A DNA stretch of 64,000 nucleotides from Candidatus Binataceae bacterium (GTDB lineage: Bacteria; Desulfobacterota; Binatia; Binatales; Binataceae). Below the pieces are notes generated by a model. The model was not told the DNA's origin. It did not search any database and was given only the letters and a program-made list of their open reading frames with translations. Made by a program: the position numbers and the translations under genes. Positions 8,416 through 16,675 of this stretch are shown one piece after another (the first letter of the stretch is position 1; every line of letters begins with the position of its first letter). The DNA lies in assembly GCA_035508495.1 (NCBI GenBank), contig DATJMX010000057.1:62001-126000 (forward strand). The letters run 5' to 3'.

Positions 8416-10266
8416 CTAGAGGTTGGCCGAGGTTGCGGTTGACGACGGACGCGGGCTCGCCGATGACGATGCTTCGGGCGCCGCGGAAGGCGTAGCAGCC
8501 GGAGTGCTCGTCGCACGCGGTGTCGGCGTCGTTTCTGCCGGTGCGGATGGAGTTTGGGACGGCGTCGCGGATGGCGAAGCGGCGGCTGATGGAGATGGTG
8601 ACGGCGCGGCGCTCGGCGTCGCCGCAGGCGTCTGCTCGGTGACCCGCAGATCGTTGTATGTGATCGCATCCGTCCACGGGCGCATCAGGGCGAAGTAAAG
8701 AATCGCCGAGCGCAGAGTCAGCTTGGTGGGATCCGGATCCCATGATTCGTCGAGGGAGAATTCCCTCGGACCCGACGTGGAAAAAGACGGCGAAGCGATC
8801 GAGATTTGTGCCGCGGGCCGATCTGGCGCCGCTCGCATCGAGTTCAGATACCAGCTCACCTGCGGGGCATAGGGCGGCGCCCAGAACGACGCGTCCGCGT
8901 TCTGTGGCGCGGACAAAATTCGCATACACTCGTGGCGAGTCTGAATCGTCGTGCTCGGCTCGACCCAGTAGAGCAGCAGATGCCTTCGCCATGCGGCCTG
9001 ACCCGTGTTGGGCGCGGAGAAAACGAAGTTGACGAGGGTTGCGACGTAGAGGGTCAGCAATCCGAGCGCGGCGATCGCGATACGCACGCCGGTCCACGCC
9101 GAGCTCATCGCAAGTGCGTTGATTCCGATCGCCGCGAGCAGCGCGAGCGGGACGAGGATCGCGAGCAGGTATTCCATCTGAGGCGCCGGCAGCAGAAGGA
9201 AGACGGCGGTATTGATGAGCGCCCACAAGATCGCGAACGCGGCGAGGCGGCTGCGCGCCGCGACGATCGAAACAATCACACCAACGAGCGCCAGCAGAAC
9301 GATCAGGAATTCATAGAAGCCAAGCGCGGGCAGATAGAAATGCAGCCCCGGCCAGGCGCTCCATGAGCCGAGCACCTGCAGCTCGTCCAGGAGATCGCTG
9401 AGCGTATCGCGCAATGGGCGCGAGAGCATCGCAGTCGCGAGGTAATAGGTTGCGAAGATCGCCGCGATCGTCGCGATCAGCACGACACTGCGGCGGCGCT
9501 GCCACCATACGCGAAAACGCAGCCCGCGATGGTCGGTAACGATCAACGTCCACAGGCCGACCGGGATCAGCGCAACGAGAATTGTCAGCGCGAGTATCGG
9601 CCCGGCGGGCGAGGCTGTCAGCCAAGGCGCGATCGCGAGGCCGATCACTGCGGCCAGCGGGACGGAAGGCGCGCGCCCGAGGCTCAGCGCCAGTGCGATC
9701 GCGATCAGCATGAAGGCCGCAGCCGGTACGACGCCGGCTCCCCCGCGCGCGAGGTAAGTCGCGGTGGGCGAGAACGCAAGCATCGCGGCCAGCGCGAGCG
9801 CGCCTGCGCGTCCGATATACCGCCGCATCAGCCACGCCGCGCCAACCAGGATGATCCCGGAGGCCGCGACGACGATACGCGCCGATAGGTCGTCGGCGCC
9901 GCAAATCGAAAAGATCCAGCGCTGGGCGATCTCGATCCAACTCGGATGCACCGCCAGAGCGGTATCGGGCGGTATCGCAGCCTGCACCGACGCGAGCTCG
10001 AGGAGCGCGCGGCGCGCTTCGTCGGCGCCGAGCGGTCGCGCGCCGAGTGCGACGAGGCGGCTCAGGATTGTGTAGACCGCGACTAGAGCCCATCCCACGT
10101 GCTCGACGGTGACGGCGAAGAGCTGCCGATCGAGCCGGCCGAGCGGCTCGGGCATCGGCTGTGTCGGCGGCGTGGCGCTGGGCGGCCGCTCTGTGGGTGG
10201 AATGACCTGCGGCGGCTCGCCGCCGAGGCTCCAATCGCCGATCCGGTGCTGTGGTTCGTCAGCCAT
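8416..10266 (-). CDS. GT39/Agl23-type polytopic membrane protein with low-complexity tail
   Basis: About 616 residues. A Pro-rich cytoplasmic head (1-45) is followed by roughly 12 hydrophobic segments. ARPLGADEARRA (Asp82, Glu83) sits just after the first helix, where ArnT/PMT/Agl23-type glycosyltransferases carry their catalytic acidic residue on an external loop. This suggests a lipid-linked sugar transferase or a flippase-associated protein. The last ~70 residues are almost only Ala, Pro, Ser and Thr (for example TPSQTPSAPAETTPTPRATS), likely extracytoplasmic. I chose the ATG at 10266 over an in-frame GTG nine codons earlier; neither has a clear ribosome site. It diverges from the ABC operon at 10400. 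Confidence 0.7.
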   Translation of the reverse strand: MADEPQHRIGDWSLGGEPPQVIPPTERPPSATPPTQPMPEPLGRLDRQLFAVTVEHVGWALVAVYTILSRLVALGARPLGADEARRALLELASVQAAIPPDTALAVHPSWIEIAQRWIFSICGADDLSARIVVAASGIILVGAAWLMRRYIGRAGALALAAMLAFSPTATYLARGGAGVVPAAAFMLIAIALALSLGRAPSVPLAAVIGLAIAPWLTASPAGPILALTILVALIPVGLWTLIVTDHRGLRFRVWWQRRRSVVLIATIAAIFATYYLATAMLSRPLRDTLSDLLDELQVLGSWSAWPGLHFYLPALGFYEFLIVLLALVGVIVSIVAARSRLAAFAILWALINTAVFLLLPAPQMEYLLAILVPLALLAAIGINALAMSSAWTGVRIAIAALGLLTLYVATLVNFVFSAPNTGQAAWRRHLLLYWVEPSTTIQTRHECMRILSAPQNADASFWAPPYAPQVSWYLNSMRAAPDRPAAQISIASPSFSTSGPREFSLDESWDPDPTKLTLRSAILYFALMRPWTDAITYNDLRVTEQTPAATPSAAPSPSPSAAASPSATPSQTPSAPAETTPTPRATSTPAATPSAAPEASSSASPRPSSTATSANL

Positions 10267-10349
10267 CGCGCCGTCAACGGCTATTTGGCCCACAATCCAA
10301 TGTCAACGAATCCGAGCTGTCGAATCTCTCTGGAATCAAGTGTGAAGTC

Positions 10350-10377
10350 TTGAGCAAAATCCTTGCGCAGCTATGCT
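10350..10377 (+). promoter_or_regulatory. candidate sigma-70 promoter of the ABC transporter operon
   Basis: TTGAGC (10350-10355) and TATGCT (10372-10377) are separated by 16 bp and end 22 bp before the ATG of the permease. They lie in the divergent intergenic region between two operons. Matches are 4 of 6 and 4 of 6 or better, so it is plausible but unproven. Confidence 0.4.
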
Positions 10378-10399
10378 GGTGACCTTCGATTGAGGCGCG

Positions 10400-12127
10400 A
10401 TGTTTCCGTTTGAACTAACTCCACGCAGATTGGTCGGCGGCCTGATCTCATTTCTCACGCTCGCCGCGATCATCGCGCTCTTCTTTGCTTATCGCGAGCA
10501 CGCCCAGCAAGTTGCGCTGCCTACGGTGCCGGTCGCGTTGAAGCATCTGCCCTACTATGCCTTCTGCTCGTTCAATCGGATGCTCGCGGCGTATATTCTC
10601 GCGCTCGTCTTCTCGATCGTATACGGGATGGCGGCGGCGCGCAGTCCCAGATGGGAACGCGTCCTGATCCCCGCTATCGACATCGCGCAGTCGGTGCCGG
10701 TGGTTGGATTCTTCCCGGCCGCGATTTATTTCTTCGTCGCGCTCGCGCATGGGAGCCGCTTCGGCGTGGAGATGGCGGCGGTGTTCCTCATCTTCACCAG
10801 CCAGGCGTGGAACATGGCGCTCGGGGTGTACGAAGCGGTGAAGACCATCCCGAACGACTCGCAGGAAGCGCTCGGCGCGTTCGGCGCGACGGGATGGCTG
10901 CGATTCAAGCGCCTGCTGCTGCCCGCGAGTATCCCGAAGCTGGTTTACAATTCGATCCTGTCGTGGCTGGCGGGATGGTACTTCCTCATCGCCTGCGAAA
11001 TTATCACCGTCGGTCCCGCGAATTACCGGCTGCCGGGCCTCGGCAGCTTCCTGATGGAGTCGACGGACAAGGGCGACACGGTCGACCTGACGATGGGACT
11101 GCTGATGCTGGTCGCGATCATCATTGTGATGGATCTGATCATCTGGCAGCCGCTCAGCGCGTGGGCGGACAAATTCAAATACGAATTTGCCGCATCGTCG
11201 GGGCCAGAGCGTGCGCCCGGAATGGTGGGGCTGATCGGAGGAATCGGTCCGACGATCGTGCGAACCCTGCGCTCGATCCTGCTGCCGCCGATGCGCGCGC
11301 TTGGCAGAGCGATACAGGCCATGCCGCGCGCACAGGTTCTCGCCGCCGAGCAATCGCAGCGTTTCTCGCGGGCCTTGAAGATCACTCTCGGCATCGCCGC
11401 GGCGATCTTCGCGATCTGGGTCGTCGGCTCGGGAGTGATCGCGCTGGCGCGCGCGCTGCTCAAGCCGTGGCCGTCGGAGGTCAAGGAGATTCCGCTGGCC
11501 GCGGTTTATTCAACGCTCCGTATGACGATCGGCTATTTTATCTCGCTGGCGTGGACGGTGCCGGTCGCGCTATGGGCGAGCGAGAGCGCGCGCTTCAACC
11601 GCGCGATCACGCCCATCGCGGAGATCGTCGGCTCGATTCCGGCCACCGCGCTGTTCCCGATAATCGTGCTGCTGGTTATCCGCGTGACCGGCGGGATGAA
11701 CCTCGCATCGATCCTGCTGCTCCTCACCGGGATGCAATGGTACCTGCTTTTCAACCTGCTCGCCGGAATCAACCAGGTGCCCGCCGATCTCAAGGAGGCG
11801 GCGCGCGCCTTTGGCCTCTCGCGGGTTGCGACGTGGCGCAAGCTCGTCATTCCCGCCATCATGCCGTCGCTTATCACCGGCAGTATCACGGCCTGGGGCG
11901 GAGGATGGAACGCGCTCATCCTCTCGGAATACTTCATTTACCAGGGCCATACTTATTCGGTGACCGGACTCGGCGCGCTGCTCGACGAGGCGACCTATCG
12001 CACGGGCAACAGCGTGATGATCCTGGTTAGTCTGCTCTCTATGGTGCTGGTGGTGATAATGTTGAACCGGCTGATGTGGCGCCGCCTGTACGATATGGCG
12101 ACCGAGCGGTTCAGGCTCGACTACTGA
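10400..12127 (+). CDS. ABC transporter permease, two fused permease domains (NitT/TauT-like)
   Basis: 575 residues containing two binding-protein-dependent transport permease domains in one chain. The two EAA loops that contact the ATPase are visible: EALGAFGATGWLRFKRLLLP in the first half and EAARAFGLSRVATWRKLVIP in the second. Most relatives (SsuC, TauC, NrtB) have one domain and dimerise; here the dimer is a covalent fusion with a linker around residues 270-330. It begins an operon with the ATPase, an AAA-associated domain protein and an epoxide-hydrolase-like enzyme. No substrate-binding protein gene lies in the operon, so the substrate (nitrate, sulfonate, bicarbonate or an organic anion) is open. 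Confidence 0.88.
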   Translation: MFPFELTPRRLVGGLISFLTLAAIIALFFAYREHAQQVALPTVPVALKHLPYYAFCSFNRMLAAYILALVFSIVYGMAAARSPRWERVLIPAIDIAQSVPVVGFFPAAIYFFVALAHGSRFGVEMAAVFLIFTSQAWNMALGVYEAVKTIPNDSQEALGAFGATGWLRFKRLLLPASIPKLVYNSILSWLAGWYFLIACEIITVGPANYRLPGLGSFLMESTDKGDTVDLTMGLLMLVAIIIVMDLIIWQPLSAWADKFKYEFAASSGPERAPGMVGLIGGIGPTIVRTLRSILLPPMRALGRAIQAMPRAQVLAAEQSQRFSRALKITLGIAAAIFAIWVVGSGVIALARALLKPWPSEVKEIPLAAVYSTLRMTIGYFISLAWTVPVALWASESARFNRAITPIAEIVGSIPATALFPIIVLLVIRVTGGMNLASILLLLTGMQWYLLFNLLAGINQVPADLKEAARAFGLSRVATWRKLVIPAIMPSLITGSITAWGGGWNALILSEYFIYQGHTYSVTGLGALLDEATYRTGNSVMILVSLLSMVLVVIMLNRLMWRRLYDMATERFRLDY

Positions 12128-12165
12128 CGCAACTCAATCATGTGCGACTCGGATCCAACTGACCC

Positions 12166-12924
12166 ATGGCCCTGCTCGAGCTCAAACACATCTCTAAAAG
12201 TTTCGCTCATTCCAAGGGTACGCTTAACGTACTTCAAGACATTAATTTCAACATCGAGGAGGGCGAGTTCGTCGCGCTGGTCGGACCCTCGGGATGCGGC
12301 AAGTCCACGCTCTTGCGAATCATCAACGGGATCATGCCGATGACTGCCGGTCAGGTCCTTTACCAGGGCCGCCAGGTTGACGGCATCAACCTCGAATGCG
12401 CGCTGGTGTTCCAATCTTTCGCGCTGCTGCCGTGGCTCAGTGTGAAATCGAACGTCGAGCTCGGACTTGAGGCGCGCGGCATGCCGCTCGAAGAGCGCGA
12501 GAAGCGCGCGAGCTTTTATATCGACAAGGTCGGACTCGACGGCTTCGAGGAAGCCTACCCGCGCGAGCTGTCGGGCGGCATGAAGCAGCGCGTCGGTTTT
12601 GCGCGCGCGCTCGCGGTCGAGCCCAAGGTGCTGATGCTCGATGAGCCGTTCTCGGCGCTCGATGCGTTGACGGCGATCACGCTGCGCGAGGAGTTGCTCG
12701 ACATCTGGCAATCGCCCGACATGCACGTGCGCAACCTGATTATCGTCACGCACATTATCGAGGAGGCGGTCGAGCTGGCCGACCGAATCATCGTGCTGGC
12801 GTCGAGCCCGGGACGAGTCGTCGGCGATCTGAGAGTCGACTTGCCGCGGCCGCGCGATCGGCGCAGCGAAGCCTTCAATCACTGGACCGACAAGGTGTTC
12901 TCGCTAATCGAGGAGCGCGGCTGA
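12166..12924 (+). CDS. ABC transporter ATPase (NitT/TauT-like)
   Basis: 252 residues with every ABC motif: Walker A GPSGCGKST (Lys46), Q-loop VFQSFALLPW, signature LSGGMKQR (from residue 135), Walker B LMLDEP (Asp159, Glu160) and the switch His in IVTHIIEEAVELADR. It powers the double permease encoded 38 bp upstream. The stop TGA overlaps the ATG of the next gene by one base (TGATG). In many relatives the protein continues into a C-terminal AAA-associated domain; here that domain is a separate gene. Confidence 0.93.
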   Translation: MALLELKHISKSFAHSKGTLNVLQDINFNIEEGEFVALVGPSGCGKSTLLRIINGIMPMTAGQVLYQGRQVDGINLECALVFQSFALLPWLSVKSNVELGLEARGMPLEEREKRASFYIDKVGLDGFEEAYPRELSGGMKQRVGFARALAVEPKVLMLDEPFSALDALTAITLREELLDIWQSPDMHVRNLIIVTHIIEEAVELADRIIVLASSPGRVVGDLRVDLPRPRDRRSEAFNHWTDKVFSLIEERG

Positions 12925-13409
12925 TGCCTTCCGGAATCAACCCCCTTCCCGATTGCGGACTCACGTGGCTGTTCGGCCTGCTTGAGTTTCTCGACGATCG
13001 CGGCGGCCGCGAAGACGGCTACAAAATCGCCCGCGAGCTCAACTTCAAGTTCGACGATCTGCTGCGCGTGATGAAAGCCGGCGAAATCCTAGGCTTCGTT
13101 TCGACGCCGGCCGGCGACGTCGTGCTGGAGCCGTTCGGCAAACAGTTCCTCGAATCCGACGTCAACGCGCGCAAGCTTATCGTCAAGGAGCAACTGAAAC
13201 AGTTGGGCCTGATCCAGTACATCATTCGTCTCTTGCGCGGACAGGAGGATCGCTCGCTGACCAAGGAAATCGTGCTCGAGCATCTGGCGATGCTGCTGCC
13301 CAACGAAAAGCCCGAGCGCCAGTACCAGACCATCGTCAATTGGGGTCGATTTGCCGAGCTTTTCGGCTATAACAAGGACGAAGACCGGTTCTACCTCGAT
13401 CAGGAATAA
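12924..13409 (+). CDS. free-standing AAA-associated C-terminal domain protein
   Basis: 161 residues matching the AAA-associated domain normally found at the C-terminus of nitrate/sulfonate-type ABC ATPases: GGREDGYKIARELNFKFDDLLRVMKAGEILGFV resembles a winged-helix-like start, with VVLEPFGKQFLESD and a conserved end NWGRFAELFGYNKDEDRFYLD. It starts one base inside the stop of the ATPase gene, so the two should be made in equal amounts and probably assemble. The likely role is regulation or stabilisation of the transporter ATPase; this is inferred from the usual fusion. Confidence 0.85.
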   Translation: MPSGINPLPDCGLTWLFGLLEFLDDRGGREDGYKIARELNFKFDDLLRVMKAGEILGFVSTPAGDVVLEPFGKQFLESDVNARKLIVKEQLKQLGLIQYIIRLLRGQEDRSLTKEIVLEHLAMLLPNEKPERQYQTIVNWGRFAELFGYNKDEDRFYLDQE

Positions 13410-13437
13410 GGCGCTCAGCGCCAAGGAGGCATTTCAG

Positions 13438-13812
13438 ATGGCGACCGAAGCTGAGAAAATCGTTAGCGATTTCTGCACTGCATGGACCCGCGGCAACATC
13501 GAAGAGTTGATGGGCTTCTTCACCGACGATGCTGTCTATCACAACATCCCGCTCCCGGCAGCCAAGGGTAAGGACGCGATCCGGGCTACGATCAACAGCT
13601 TTCTGCCGGGGGCCAAAAGTATCCAGTTCAAGATCCTTCACACCGCCGCGGCCGGAAACGTTGTGTTCAATGAACGCGTCGATATTTTCGATCAGAAAGA
13701 CGGCAAGCATATCGAACTCCCGGTCACTGGCGTGTTCGAGGTAAAGGGCGGCAAGCTATGCGCCTGGCGCGACTATTTCGACATGGCAATGTTCACCAAG
13801 CAGATGGCCTGA
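13438..13812 (+). CDS. limonene-1,2-epoxide hydrolase family protein
   Basis: 124 residues. The start at 13438 has a strong ribosome site (AAGGAGG at 13423-13429). The active-site set of limonene-epoxide hydrolase is present: Tyr34 and Asn36 in VYHN, Arg80 and Asp82 in ERVDIF, and Asp112 in AWRDYFD, which together activate water and protonate the epoxide. It sits 28 bp after the AAA-associated gene and so closes the ABC importer operon. A plausible reading is hydrolysis of an imported epoxide or of a product of a monooxygenase such as the LLM enzyme at 6066, but the link is inference. A strong hairpin terminator follows. Confidence 0.83.
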   Translation: MATEAEKIVSDFCTAWTRGNIEELMGFFTDDAVYHNIPLPAAKGKDAIRATINSFLPGAKSIQFKILHTAAAGNVVFNERVDIFDQKDGKHIELPVTGVFEVKGGKLCAWRDYFDMAMFTKQMA

Positions 13813-13839
13813 CCCGGCGGACTGCATCGGTATCGAAAG

Positions 13840-13871
13840 CGGCTGCAGGCATCGCCTCGCAGCCGTTTTCG
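13840..13871 (+). terminator. intrinsic terminator after the ABC/LEH operon
   Basis: CGGCTGC pairs with GCAGCCG, and the inner AGGC pairs with GCCT around an ATC loop, giving about 11 bp with one bulged C, then TTTTCGCTT. It sits 27 bp after the stop of the epoxide-hydrolase-like gene. Confidence 0.7.
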
Positions 13872-14001
13872 CTTCCGCTCAATAATGGCAGTATTTGCCG
13901 CTGAAACTTGAAAAGCCTTCCGAGCGTCATTCTATGTGAACACTTTGATAGCCATTGCGCGGCAGGGAGCCGGCGCAAAATAAGGAAGGAATCTTACGGA
14001 A

Positions 14002-14511
14002 ATGACCAAGAAAAGGATTGCGATAGCGGCGATTGCGGCGCTTTCGATTTGCGCGGGTGCTTATGGAGTAGCGTCGGCGAGCTTCGGCAGACACGGCCAT
14101 CGTCATGGCGGCGGCGAGATATTCCTGCTGGCTCGCGCGGGCGGAATCACCCATGACCAGATGCGGACCGCCTTTCAGAATTCCGGCCTGAAGGCCGATT
14201 TTGAAAAGGTCAAGGGCGACCGCACCGCTCTGCTAAACTGCTTCGCCACGAGCTCGGATTGCACCCAGGCGGCCAACACTCTCGTGACCGACAAGAACAA
14301 ACTCGAGCAGGATAAGATGAATGTGGTTGTCGGCTTGTTCGACGGACTGTCGAGCGCCAACCGCGCTAACGTCCAGTCGGCGCTGACTCAGCTCACCAGC
14401 ATTCAGCAGAGCCGTAAAGCCCTGATGAAGCAGATTTTCCAGAACAGCGACCCGCAGACCCAGGGCACCAACGGCGACACCCCGACCACGCCCACTACTC
14501 CTCAGCAGTAA
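14002..14511 (+). CDS. small secreted helical protein, unknown function
   Basis: 169 residues. An N-terminal signal peptide (KKRIAIAAIAALSICAGAYGVASA) is followed by a His/Gly-rich stretch (GRHGHRHGGGE), then a helical body with two Cys (LNCFATSSDC) and a Thr/Pro-rich end. A ribosome site AAGGAAGGA precedes the ATG. The helical periplasmic body and His-rich start recall Spy/CpxP-like chaperones, but I see no LTxxQ motif and do not assign it. It is a single-gene unit flanked by terminators. Confidence 0.7.
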   Translation: MTKKRIAIAAIAALSICAGAYGVASASFGRHGHRHGGGEIFLLARAGGITHDQMRTAFQNSGLKADFEKVKGDRTALLNCFATSSDCTQAANTLVTDKNKLEQDKMNVVVGLFDGLSSANRANVQSALTQLTSIQQSRKALMKQIFQNSDPQTQGTNGDTPTTPTTPQQ

Positions 14512-14530
14512 CGACTGACCACCGATCGAC

Positions 14531-14571
14531 GCCGTCTCTCGCAAGCACCTTGCGAGAGACGGCTTTCCCGT
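14531..14571 (+). terminator. strong intrinsic terminator before selB
   Basis: A perfect 15-bp stem (14531-14545 with 14549-14563) closes a CAC loop and is followed by TTTCCCGTTT. It ends the secreted-protein transcript and separates it from selB, which must have its own promoter. Confidence 0.8.
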
Positions 14572-14643
14572 TTCATCACATCCCAAACTGCGTGAAAGCG
14601 ATCCTGTCGCCGGCGTATCTCGGCGTGTAAGCTCGGCGATGCG

Positions 14644-16572
14644 ATGGCATCGCCAGTCACCCACGCCATCATCGGCACCGCCGGTCATATCGATCACGGC
14701 AAGACCGCGCTCATCAAGGCGCTCACGGGACAGGAAACCGACCGGCTCAAGGAAGAGAAGGAGCGCGGGATCTCGATCGATCTCGGTTTCGCGTATTTCA
14801 CGCTGCCCGACGGCACTCGCGCGGGGATCGTCGATGTCCCCGGTCACGAGCGTTTCATCCGCAACATGCTCGCGGGCGCGCACGGTATCGATCTCGTGCT
14901 CTTCACGATCGCGGCCGACGACGGCGTGATGCCGCAGAGCGAGGAGCATCTGGACATCCTGCACCTGCTTGGCACGCATCGCGGAATATTCGTGATCACC
15001 AAGGCGGACCTTGTCAATGCGGCGCGGCTTCGCGAAGTCCGCGAAGAGATCGAGCTACTGGCTGACGGCACGAGCCTTGCGGGGTCGCCGATTCTCGAGG
15101 TCTCGTCGATCAGTGGCGCGGGAATAGATGCGCTCCGCGGCGAGATCGTGCGCGCGCTCGATGGCTTCGAGGCACGGCGCGCCACGGGCGTGTTCAGGTT
15201 GCCGCTCGATCGCGCGTTCACGATCAAGGGCCACGGCACGGTAGTCACCGGTACGGCGATGGGCGCTGATGTGCAGGTCGGGCAGAAGCTCCGCGCTTTG
15301 CCGGGCGGCGAAGAGATGCGCGTGCGATCGATCCAGGTTCATTCGGAGTCGGTCGATCGCGCGGGACTATGCCAGCGCGTTGCGCTGAATCTCTCGGGCA
15401 CGGAGAAGATCGATCTCGGACGCGGTGACGTACTCGCCGACGAGCGGCTCGATTTCACGACCGCGCGCTTCGACGCGTGGCTGGAGATTCGGCCTGCGGC
15501 GAAGCGCGCGCTCAAGAACAATCAGCGCGTGCGCTTGTTTATCGCGACCGCTGAGACGATCGCGCGGGCAATCATGCTCGGCGACAACGCGACGATTGAG
15601 CCCAAATCATCGGGACTCGTGCAGCTCGTATGCGACGGCGAGGTGGTTGCGCTGGGCGGCGATCGCTTCGTTATCCGCGATGAAACCAACTCGCGGACCT
15701 TGGGCGGCGGTGTCGTGCTGAATCCGCTCGGGCGCCGATCGCGCAAGCCGCTCGACGAGTATCGCGCCAACCTCACGATACTTCGCGAGGCCGGCGGCGC
15801 CGACGCGTTCGAAGCCCTCCTCAATTTGCAGGAGACGTTCGCGCTCTCGCCGGCCCGCGCCGCGGTGCTAATGAATCGCCCGCCGCGCGAGGCTGACGAG
15901 GCGTTCAAGGATCCGCGCTTCATCAGATTTTCGATGGGCGACGAAGAAGGCTTCACCACCCGCAGCAAGTGGGAGGAATTGAAACGCAGCGCGCAGACCG
16001 CGATCGCGGAGCATCATAAGGCGGAGCCGCTGGCGCCCGGGCTCGAGATGGAAGCGCTGCGCGCGCGATTACCTTTCCAGGTTGCGGCGCGCGCGTTTCG
16101 TCCGGTGATCGATCGCCTGGTCCGCGAGTGCGATCTCGTACGCGAGGAGAACGTGCTGCGGCTCAAATCGCATCGCGTGCAGCTCGGAGGTCAGGCGGGC
16201 GAGCTGGGGGCCAAAGTCGAAGAAGCGCTCGCGCAGGCGGCGTTCCAACCTCCCGAGCTGAAGCAGCTCGCGGAATCATTGAAGCTCCCGCCCTCTGAGG
16301 TACCGCGCCTGCGCTCGGTGATCGCCGCGATGGAACGCGAGGGACGCGTCGCCCGGATTGCCACCGATTTGTACTTCGCGCGCTCGGCGCTCGACGCCGC
16401 GCGAACAAAGCTCGACGAGCATTTCCGCACCCATCCGGAAATTACCGCGGCGACCTTTCGCGATTTGCTGGGCGCATCGCGCAAGTTCTCGATCGCGCTG
16501 CTGGATTATTTCGATCACGCCGGCGTGACGCTGCGTGTCGGCGACGTCCGCCGTCCGCGCGCGAAATCCTGA
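14644..16572 (+). CDS. selB: selenocysteine-specific elongation factor SelB
   Basis: 642 residues, typical SelB length. G1 is GHIDHGKT (Lys20), switch 1 region RLKEEKERGISIDLGFAYF, G3 DVPGHERF and G4 TKAD; these delimit the GTPase that carries Sec-tRNA. EF-Tu-like barrels follow (RRATGVFRLPLDRAFTIKGHGTVVTGT), and the last ~230 residues contain the winged-helix repeats that bind the SECIS RNA. Its presence says the organism decodes some UGA codons as selenocysteine. SelA, SelD and the selC tRNA are not in the window, and no selA is adjacent, which is less usual. The start at 14644 lies next to a clear MASPVTHAIIGTAGH N-terminus. Confidence 0.96.
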   Translation: MASPVTHAIIGTAGHIDHGKTALIKALTGQETDRLKEEKERGISIDLGFAYFTLPDGTRAGIVDVPGHERFIRNMLAGAHGIDLVLFTIAADDGVMPQSEEHLDILHLLGTHRGIFVITKADLVNAARLREVREEIELLADGTSLAGSPILEVSSISGAGIDALRGEIVRALDGFEARRATGVFRLPLDRAFTIKGHGTVVTGTAMGADVQVGQKLRALPGGEEMRVRSIQVHSESVDRAGLCQRVALNLSGTEKIDLGRGDVLADERLDFTTARFDAWLEIRPAAKRALKNNQRVRLFIATAETIARAIMLGDNATIEPKSSGLVQLVCDGEVVALGGDRFVIRDETNSRTLGGGVVLNPLGRRSRKPLDEYRANLTILREAGGADAFEALLNLQETFALSPARAAVLMNRPPREADEAFKDPRFIRFSMGDEEGFTTRSKWEELKRSAQTAIAEHHKAEPLAPGLEMEALRARLPFQVAARAFRPVIDRLVRECDLVREENVLRLKSHRVQLGGQAGELGAKVEEALAQAAFQPPELKQLAESLKLPPSEVPRLRSVIAAMEREGRVARIATDLYFARSALDAARTKLDEHFRTHPEITAATFRDLLGASRKFSIALLDYFDHAGVTLRVGDVRRPRAKS

Positions 16573-16675
16573 TCGACAAAATGAAAGCGCCGCGGGCGCT
16601 AACTGGCAGCGGCACCTTCAGTGCCACCACGGATCGCTCGATTCCGCTACGGCAGGTTCTTCACTGCGCAGAAAT

